Positions 4,730 to 9,472 of a stretch of 9,472 nt of DNA are shown piece after piece. Location of the stretch: positions 1 through 9,472 of the forward strand of contig JALVVO010000174.1 in assembly GCA_027023345.1 (NCBI GenBank), written 5' to 3'. The position numbers and the translations under genes are program-made. Source of the DNA: Thermaceae bacterium (lineage in GTDB: Bacteria; Deinococcota; Deinococci; Deinococcales; Marinithermaceae). The notes beneath the pieces were generated by a model. It saw only the letters and a program-made list of their open reading frames with translations, did no database searches and was not told where the DNA came from. Numbering within the stretch: the first letter of the stretch is position 1; every line of letters starts with the position of its first letter.

Positions 4730-6175
4730 CTAGCGCCTTAGGACCCCCCGCCAGAGCTCCCGGAAGAGGAGCAAAAAGACCGGGATCAGCTCGATGCGAC
4801 CGGCCCACATCTCGAAGGTGAGGACCAGCTTGGTGAAGGGGTGCATCCAGGCGAAGTTGGCCATCGGCCCCACGAGGCCGAGGCCGGGGCCGATGTTGCC
4901 CACGGTGGCGGCGCTGGCGGTGAAGGCGACGACCAGGTCGCCCTCGATCAGGCCGACGACAAGGGCGCCGGTGGCGAAGGTGACGACGTAGAGGGCGACG
5001 AAGGCCGAGACCTGGCGGAGCACGTCCTCCCCCACCGGGCGGCCGCCGAGCCGCAGGGGGATCACCGCCTGGGGGTGCAGCGTGCGCTTGAGCTCCCGGA
5101 GGATGTGGTAGAGCATGATCCGCCAGCGGACGATCTTGATGCCGCCGGCCCCCGAGCCCGCCGAGCCGCCGAGAAACATCAGCGCCACCAGGATGACCTG
5201 GGCGGGGACCGTCCACTGGGCGAAGTCGGCGCTGGCGTAGCCGGTGGTGGTGAGGATCGAGACCACCTGGAAGAAGGCGTGCCGGAGGCTGGCCTCGAGC
5301 CCGTAATCGTGGTGCCCGAAGAGGTAGACGGCGAGGCCCAGCGAGGCCAGCACGATGACCAGGGCGTAGGCCCGGAACTCGGGGTCGGAAAGAAGCGGCT
5401 TGGGCTCCCGCTGGAAGAAGAGGCGGAACTGGAGCATGAAGTTGGCTCCGGCGAGGAACATGAAGACGACAGCAACCCACTGGGCGAGCGGACTGAAGGA
5501 GGCGAACGAGTCGCCCCGCGGGCTGAACCCCCCGGCGGGGATGGTGGTCAGCGCGTGGGCCAGGGCGTCGTAGAACCCCATGCCCCCGATCAGGTAGCCG
5601 AGCAGGGCGCCGAGGGTGAGGGCGACGTAGACCCGGAGCACCGCCTCGGCGGTGTGCCTCAGGCGCGGGGTCATCTTCTCCTTATGCACCCCGGTGGACT
5701 CGGCGAAGAACATCTGGCGCCCGGCCACCGCCAGGTGGGGGAGGACGGCGATGAAGAGGAGGATGATCCCTACGCCGCCGAACCACTGGGTGAGCGCGCG
5801 CCAGAGGAAGAGGCTCCTCGGGAGGGCGCCGAAGTCGGTGAGCACGGTGGCCCCGGTGGTGGTGAAGCCGGACATGGACTCAAAGAGCGCGTCCACGAAG
5901 CCGAAGTAGCCGCCGAACCAGTAGGGCAGGGCGCCGAGGAGGGGTACGAGCAGCCAGAGGATCGCCACCGAGAAGAGCGCCTCGCTCCGCCGGGGCTCGG
6001 CCTTGGCCTCGCCGAGGGTCTGGAGCAGGTAGCCGAGGCCGAGCCCGACGCCGGCGGCGAGCAGGAAGGGGACGGTGGGTTCTCCCCAGAGGAGGGCGAG
6101 GACGGCGAAGCCGAAGAGCACCCAGCCGATCACCCAGTAGGCGACGCCGGTGACGTAGAGGACAAAGCGGCTCAT
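4730..6175 (-). CDS. trkH: Potassium uptake protein TrkH, transmembrane subunit
   Basis: Membrane pore of the Trk K+ uptake system, gated by TrkA. The 481 residues match the family. The chain shows the fourfold helix-pore-helix repeat: filter segments at SGFTTTGAT (102-110), TTIPAGGFSPR (210-220), LTTTGYASADF (308-318) and ATVGNIGPG (423-431), each with its filter glycine. The third unit carries the intramembrane gating loop GGSAGSGAGGIKIVRW (336-351), a TrkH/KtrB hallmark, and GGVGIILL (133-140) is also typical. The ATG at 6173-6175 shares an ATGA overlap with the trkA stop, so the subunits are probably made together. In the second filter, PAGG stands where STGG or ATGG is common, a mild variation. 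The gene ends in TAG next to the convergent stop codon at 4727-4729, with no hairpin terminator visible. Confidence 0.96.
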   Translation of the reverse strand: MSRFVLYVTGVAYWVIGWVLFGFAVLALLWGEPTVPFLLAAGVGLGLGYLLQTLGEAKAEPRRSEALFSVAILWLLVPLLGALPYWFGGYFGFVDALFESMSGFTTTGATVLTDFGALPRSLFLWRALTQWFGGVGIILLFIAVLPHLAVAGRQMFFAESTGVHKEKMTPRLRHTAEAVLRVYVALTLGALLGYLIGGMGFYDALAHALTTIPAGGFSPRGDSFASFSPLAQWVAVVFMFLAGANFMLQFRLFFQREPKPLLSDPEFRAYALVIVLASLGLAVYLFGHHDYGLEASLRHAFFQVVSILTTTGYASADFAQWTVPAQVILVALMFLGGSAGSGAGGIKIVRWRIMLYHILRELKRTLHPQAVIPLRLGGRPVGEDVLRQVSAFVALYVVTFATGALVVGLIEGDLVVAFTASAATVGNIGPGLGLVGPMANFAWMHPFTKLVLTFEMWAGRIELIPVFLLLFRELWRGVLRR

Positions 6176-7518
6176 GGCGCCTGCCCCAGGACCCGGGCCA
6201 CCTCCTCGGTGAGCTCGCGGGGGGTGAGGACGAGGAGGCGGTCGCCCTTGCGGAGCTCGAGCTCAGGCCGGGCGAGCTCCACGGTGCGCGGCCGGAGTAC
6301 CGCCACCACCACCGCCTTGGCCGGGAGCTCGAGCTCCCCCACCCGCCTCCCGGCGAGGACCTCGGCCACTGGGACCTCGATCAGCTCGACCTTGTCCTCG
6401 ATCACCGCCAGGTGCTCGACCCCGCCCGGCGTGAGGTGGTGGATCACCTCGCGCACCGCCGCCTGGCGCGGGGTGAGGGGGATGTCGATCCCCACCCGCT
6501 CGAAGAGCGGCCGGTTCTCGCTCCGGCCCACCCGGGTGATGACCTTCTCCACCCCCACCTGCTTGGCGAGGAGCGAGACCAGGAGGTTCTTCTCGTCGTT
6601 GTTGGTCACCGCTACCAGGACGTCGGTCTCCTCGATGCCCTCGGCCTCGAGGAGCTCGAGGTCGGTGCCGTCGCCCTGGAGGACCAGGGTGCGGGAGAGC
6701 TGCTCGGAGAGCCAGGCCGCCCTTTTCCCGTCCATCTCGATGAGCACGAGCTCGACGCCGCTTTTCTCGAGCTCCCGGGCGACCATGTAGCCCACCGCTC
6801 CGCCGCCCACGATCATGATCTTCCGCACCCGCTCGGTGCCGGCGAAGTAGGCGTGGAGGATGGGGAAGGAGCCCCGGGTGGCGACGAAGATCAGGTGGTC
6901 GCCGGGCTCGAGCACGAGCTCGGCGAAGTCGGGCTCGCGGGCGGAGAGGAACTCCCCTTTTCGCACCACCCCGAGCAGGAGCGTCCCCTCCGGCCACTCG
7001 AGGTCCCCCAGGTAGCGGTGGGCGTAGGCGCCGCCCTCCTCCACCAGGTACTCGATCAGCCGGAGGCGCCCCCCGGCGAGCTCCTCGGTGTCGAGCGCCT
7101 TGGGGATCAGGATGATCTCGAGGATCTCCTCGGCCAGCGAGCGCTGGGGCCAGAGGACCTTGTCGATGCGGGTGCCGAGGATATCCATGGTGCGGGGGTC
7201 GGTGAGCACCTCGGCGTAGTCGGCCCGGCCCACGAAGCAAAGCGCCTCCTTGGCGCCGAGGCCCTTGGCCAAAAGCGAGCTGATCAGGTTGACCTCGTCG
7301 ATGCTGGTGGCGGAGATGAAGGCGTCGGCCCGCTCGACCCCGGCCTCCCGGAGGACCTCGGGGTCGGTGGCGTTGCCCACCACCACCCGCACGTCGTAGT
7401 TGGCGAGCCGTTCGGCGGCGTCGGGGGAGTGGTCGATGACCACCACGTCGTGCTCGGTGTGGAGGTTCTTGGCGAGCTCCGAGCCCACCTCTCCGCCGCC
7501 GGCGATGACGAGATACAT
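6172..7518 (-). CDS. trkA: Trk system potassium uptake regulatory protein TrkA
   Basis: Cytosolic nucleotide-binding gating subunit of the TrkH K+ channel. The 448 residues make two tandem RCK units, each with an N (Rossmann) and a C lobe, as in standard TrkA (about 458). Seen: the first dinucleotide motif GGGEVG at 7-12 with Asp29 ending the second strand; the first RCK-C lobe about 145-225; the second motif GGGAVG at 238-243 with an acidic Glu261; the second RCK-C lobe about 370-448, with GDRLLVLTP near the end. The open frame extends far upstream over rimO, but the ATG at 7516-7518 gives the canonical MYLVIAGGGEVG start. It has AGGGGG four bases upstream, overlapping the rimO stop codon, so coupling to rimO translation is likely. 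trkH follows with a 4-bp overlap. Confidence 0.96.
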   Translation of the reverse strand: MYLVIAGGGEVGSELAKNLHTEHDVVVIDHSPDAAERLANYDVRVVVGNATDPEVLREAGVERADAFISATSIDEVNLISSLLAKGLGAKEALCFVGRADYAEVLTDPRTMDILGTRIDKVLWPQRSLAEEILEIILIPKALDTEELAGGRLRLIEYLVEEGGAYAHRYLGDLEWPEGTLLLGVVRKGEFLSAREPDFAELVLEPGDHLIFVATRGSFPILHAYFAGTERVRKIMIVGGGAVGYMVARELEKSGVELVLIEMDGKRAAWLSEQLSRTLVLQGDGTDLELLEAEGIEETDVLVAVTNNDEKNLLVSLLAKQVGVEKVITRVGRSENRPLFERVGIDIPLTPRQAAVREVIHHLTPGGVEHLAVIEDKVELIEVPVAEVLAGRRVGELELPAKAVVVAVLRPRTVELARPELELRKGDRLLVLTPRELTEEVARVLGQAP

Positions 7519-7526
7519 AACGCCCC

Positions 7527-8837
7527 CTATTTTGCGCCCCCGCCCGGGGAAGCGGGTAGGGGGCTTTGGACCCGGGCGAAGAGGTCGTAGGTGTCGGCGC
7601 CTTCGACCTGGGCGAGGTAGCGCTCGCCGACCCGGACGCCCTCGCCCTCGAGGAAGACCACCCCGTCCACCCCGGGGGCGTCGCCCGGGCCGCGGGCGAT
7701 CCAGGCGCCGTCCTCGCCGGGCTCGTCCACGATCACCGGGATCGTCCTCCCCACCCACCGGCGCATCCGCCGGGCGCTGATCTCCGCCTGGCGTTCCATC
7801 AGGCGGTGGTAGCGCTCCTCCTTGACCTCCTCCGGGACCCGGCCGGGAAGCGCGTTCGCCGCCGCCCCCTCGACCTCGGAGTAGGTGAAGGCCCCCACCC
7901 GGTCGAGCTCGGCCTCCTCGAGGAAGTCGAGCAGGAGCTCGAAGTCCTCCTCGGTCTCGCCGGGGAAGCCTACGATGAAGACCGAGCGGAGGGTGAGCTC
8001 GGGCACAGAGCGCCGCCAGGCCCGGATGCGCTCGAGGTAGCGCTCGGCGTCGCCGGGGCGGCGCATGGCCCGGAGGATCCTCGGGCTCGCGTGCTGGAGG
8101 GGCACGTCGAGGTAAGGGAGGAGCTTCCCCTCGGCCATCTTCTCGACCAGGACCTCGACCTCGGGGTAGGGGTAGACGTAGAGGAGCCGCACCCAGACGC
8201 CGAGCTCGGCAAGGCCGTCGAGGAGCTTAAAAAGCGTGCCCCGCTCGCCCCGCTCCCGGCCGTAGGCCAGGGTGTCCTGGGCGATGACGATGAGCTCTCG
8301 GGTCCCGGTCCTTACCAGGCCCTCGGCCTCCCTCAGCACCTCGTCGAGGGGGCGGGAGACCTGGGGGCCGCGGAGCTTCGGGATGATGCAGAAGCTGCAC
8401 CGGTTGTCGCAGCCCTCGGCGATCTTAAGGTAGGCGTAGTGGCGGGGGGTGAGCCGGACCCGGGGGGGAACGAGGGCGGTCTTCGGGTCCGTGTCGGGGG
8501 GCAGGGCCCGGGTCACCGCCTCGAGCACGGCGTCGAACTGGGCGGGGCCGGTGACCGCGAGGACCCCGGGGTGGGCGGCCCGGATCACCTCGGGTCGGGC
8601 GCCGAGGCAGCCGGTGGCCACCACCTTGGGGGTCTTCTCGAGGGCGAGGCCGATCTCCGTGAGGCTCTCCTCGATCGCCGGGTTGATGAAGCCGCAGGTG
8701 TTGACGATGGCGAGGTCGGCCTCCTCGTAGGCAGGGACGAGCTCGTAGCCGAGCGCCCGGAGCCGGGCGATGAGCTGCTCGCTGTCCACCAGCGCCTTGG
8801 CGCAGCCGAGGCTTGCGAAGGCGATGCGTCCGGCCAT
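7527..8837 (-). CDS. rimO: Ribosomal protein S12 methylthiotransferase RimO
   Basis: Radical-SAM enzyme with two Fe-S clusters that adds a methylthio group to a conserved Asp of ribosomal protein S12. The 436 residues match E. coli RimO (about 440). Seen: an N-terminal MTTase domain with cluster ligands Cys12 (SLGCAKALVDSE), Cys48 (NTCGF) and Cys77 (TGCLG); the radical SAM CxxxCxxC at Cys143, 147, 150 (EGCDNRCSFC); the RimO-type KLRGPQVSRP; DVPLQHASPRILRAMRR; FIVGFPGET; and a C-terminal TRAM domain ending near YDLFARV. The KLRGPQVSRP and TRAM features favour RimO over MiaB. The ATG at 8835-8837 fits the family start; an in-frame TTG at 8873 would add 12 basic residues and overlap the previous gene. 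There is no Shine-Dalgarno, and a promoter -10 lies seven bases upstream, pointing to a leaderless message. Ten bases separate it from the rodZ-like gene. Confidence 0.96.
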   Translation of the reverse strand: MAGRIAFASLGCAKALVDSEQLIARLRALGYELVPAYEEADLAIVNTCGFINPAIEESLTEIGLALEKTPKVVATGCLGARPEVIRAAHPGVLAVTGPAQFDAVLEAVTRALPPDTDPKTALVPPRVRLTPRHYAYLKIAEGCDNRCSFCIIPKLRGPQVSRPLDEVLREAEGLVRTGTRELIVIAQDTLAYGRERGERGTLFKLLDGLAELGVWVRLLYVYPYPEVEVLVEKMAEGKLLPYLDVPLQHASPRILRAMRRPGDAERYLERIRAWRRSVPELTLRSVFIVGFPGETEEDFELLLDFLEEAELDRVGAFTYSEVEGAAANALPGRVPEEVKEERYHRLMERQAEISARRMRRWVGRTIPVIVDEPGEDGAWIARGPGDAPGVDGVVFLEGEGVRVGERYLAQVEGADTYDLFARVQSPLPASPGGGAK

Positions 8838-8844
8838 CCGGGTG

Positions 8845-8873
8845 AGTCTACTCGCTCTTCTTCGGGGCTTCAA
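8845..8873 (-). promoter_or_regulatory. Promoter giving a leaderless rimO transcript
   Basis: The minus strand has TTGAAG (8873-8868), a 17-base spacer, and TAGACT (8850-8845). Seven bases later comes the rimO ATG. The -10 begins at the stop codon of the upstream rodZ-like gene. A start at or next to the ATG would explain why rimO has no Shine-Dalgarno. It would let rimO-trkA-trkH be expressed apart from the upstream gene. Confidence 0.55.
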
Positions 8874-9472
8874 ACCGCCGGGTGACGACCTCGCCGGGCT
8901 TCCCCATGGGCCCGAGGTCCTTTCCCCCGAGGAGAACGCGCACGCCGCCGGCGTTCCCGGTCTTCACCACCACCGGGAGCTCGAAGGTGAGCTCGGTCCC
9001 CGGCGTCGCGGTGCGCTCGTAGAGCTTCCTCCCCTCCGGGGTGGTCACCCGAAGCCAGCTCCGCTCGGTCACGCGGAGGGTGAGGTTCTTCGGGGGCGGG
9101 GGGGCTTCGGGCTTCTTCTCGGGCTTCGGCACCAGGCGCAGGGTGAGGGCGCGGTCGCCCTCGAGGTCCAGCTGCTGTTCGTGGGGGAGGTAGCCTTCGG
9201 CCTCGACCCGGAGGAGCCGCCGGCCGGCCTCGACCTCGAGCTCCACCGGGGCCTCGCCCAGGAAGTAGCCGTCCAGGTAGACCTTGGCCCCCGGGGGCTC
9301 GGTGGCGACGCGGAGGCGTACCCGCTCCGGCGTGGAGGGCGCGGGGAGCTCGGCCCGCGCGGGCTCGGGCTCCGAGGGCGCGGGGGGCTCGGCCCGCGGC
9401 GTCGCGGGGCGGAAGAGGAGGAAGCCCCCGGCGAGGAGCGCGAGGAGGAAGAGGACCGCCAAGGGCAGGAGG
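8848..9472 (-). CDS. RodZ-like envelope protein with PEGA domain, N-terminus cut by window edge
   Basis: The last 207 residues are visible; the frame stays open to the right edge, so this is the C-terminal part of a longer protein. Order seen: a transmembrane helix (about 1-20, LPLAVLFLLALLAGGFLL), a Pro/Ala/Glu-rich linker (21-50) containing a duplicated 13-residue unit, a PEGA domain (about 51-103; VATEPPGAKVYLDGYFLGEAP and EAEGYLP), a second Pro-rich linker, and a C-terminal beta domain (about 130-200; LTLRVTERSWLRVTTPEGRK, GNAGGVRVLLGGKDLGP) resembling the RodZ C-terminal domain (DUF4115). RodZ proteins have a cytoplasmic helix-turn-helix domain before the helix and link MreB to the cell-wall machinery; if that holds here, the missing N-terminus should carry one. 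rodZ-like genes often lie near rimO, pgsA, cinA and recA, which supports the call. A PEGA domain is not a standard RodZ part. The stop codon doubles as the -10 of rimO. Confidence 0.78.
   Translation of the reverse strand, partial: LLPLAVLFLLALLAGGFLLFRPATPRAEPPAPSEPEPARAELPAPSTPERVRLRVATEPPGAKVYLDGYFLGEAPVELEVEAGRRLLRVEAEGYLPHEQQLDLEGDRALTLRLVPKPEKKPEAPPPPKNLTLRVTERSWLRVTTPEGRKLYERTATPGTELTFELPVVVKTGNAGGVRVLLGGKDLGPMGKPGEVVTRRFEAPKKSE
9335..9398. repeat. 39-bp-period direct repeat in the linker of the rodZ-like gene
   Basis: Two 25-base copies (9335-9359 and 9374-9398) differ at one base and lie 39 bases apart, exactly 13 codons. They encode two near-identical Pro/Ala/Glu/Ser linker segments (RAEPPAPSEPE and RAELPAPSTPE) between the membrane helix and the PEGA domain. 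The in-frame period points to duplication and possible length variation of the linker. Confidence 0.8.

Noticed and set aside
4841..6790. A 649-codon open frame on the plus strand across trkH and trkA
   Set aside because: It is antisense to two genes with complete family motifs and spans both. Long antisense frames are expected in high-GC DNA rich in GAG/CTC codons, and its translation is low-complexity Glu/Gly/His-rich with no motif.
6240..6790. Frequent GAGCTC and CTCGAG hexamers as a possible uptake or protein-binding motif
   Set aside because: They arise from the very common Glu-Leu and Leu-Glu codon pairs (GAG, CTC) of these high-GC genes on the minus strand and show no regular spacing.
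8837..8873. An upstream TTG start for rimO adding 12 residues
   Set aside because: The extra residues are basic and unlike RimO N-termini, there is no ribosome binding site for it, and it would overlap the rodZ-like gene; the ATG fits the family.
7566..8885. A 439-codon plus-strand open frame opposite rimO, and a similar 392-codon frame opposite trkA at 6412-7590
   Set aside because: Both are shadows of well-supported minus-strand genes with Gly/Asp/Glu/His-rich, motif-free translations.

Overview
The window is high-GC DNA (roughly 70% by eye) packed with eleven genes and almost no intergenic space. It looks like chromosomal DNA of a member of the Thermaceae (Deinococcota). The best taxonomic clue is the L25 protein: its N-terminus, the internal 'EHVDFF' and 'PRNIPEYIEVDVSGLEIGD' stretches, and the acidic 'PEVIQKGK' tail closely resemble the Thermus thermophilus TL5/CTC protein as I remember it. 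The genus cannot be fixed from the sequence alone.

Layout, left to right. (1) Six minus-strand genes are transcribed in the order luxS, mtn, prs, rplY, a nucleoside hydrolase gene, and pth, which is cut by the left edge. luxS and mtn overlap by 4 bp. prs follows 17 bp later. rplY has its own promoter inside the 3' end of prs, a small leader hairpin, a good ribosome binding site and a terminator behind it. The nucleoside hydrolase gene starts 14 bp past that terminator, and pth follows it with one base between. (2) One plus-strand gene (4232-4729) encodes a small cysteine-rich four-helix membrane protein that I cannot assign to a characterised family. It is divergent from luxS across 25 bp and meets trkH tail to tail with no base between the stop codons. 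(3) Four minus-strand genes are transcribed in the order rodZ-like (cut by the right edge), rimO, trkA, trkH. trkA and trkH overlap by 4 bp and encode a K+ uptake system. rimO appears to have its own promoter and a leaderless start.

How the genes work together. Mtn and LuxS detoxify S-adenosylhomocysteine to adenine, homocysteine and the AI-2 precursor. Prs makes the PRPP that would be needed to salvage the adenine, and the hydrolase next door releases bases and ribose from nucleosides, so this side has a purine/ribose recycling theme. rplY, pth and rimO serve translation (5S rRNA-binding protein, peptidyl-tRNA recycling, S12 modification). TrkAH is the K+ uptake module, and the rodZ-like protein is probably a cell-shape or envelope factor.

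Nothing here looks like a mobile element, CRISPR array, RNA gene or defence island. The points most worth a second look are the unassigned membrane protein, two promoters whose -10 box begins at the upstream stop codon with the same TAGACTC sequence, the PEGA insertion in the RodZ-like protein, and substitutions at normally conserved sites in the nucleoside hydrolase and Pth.
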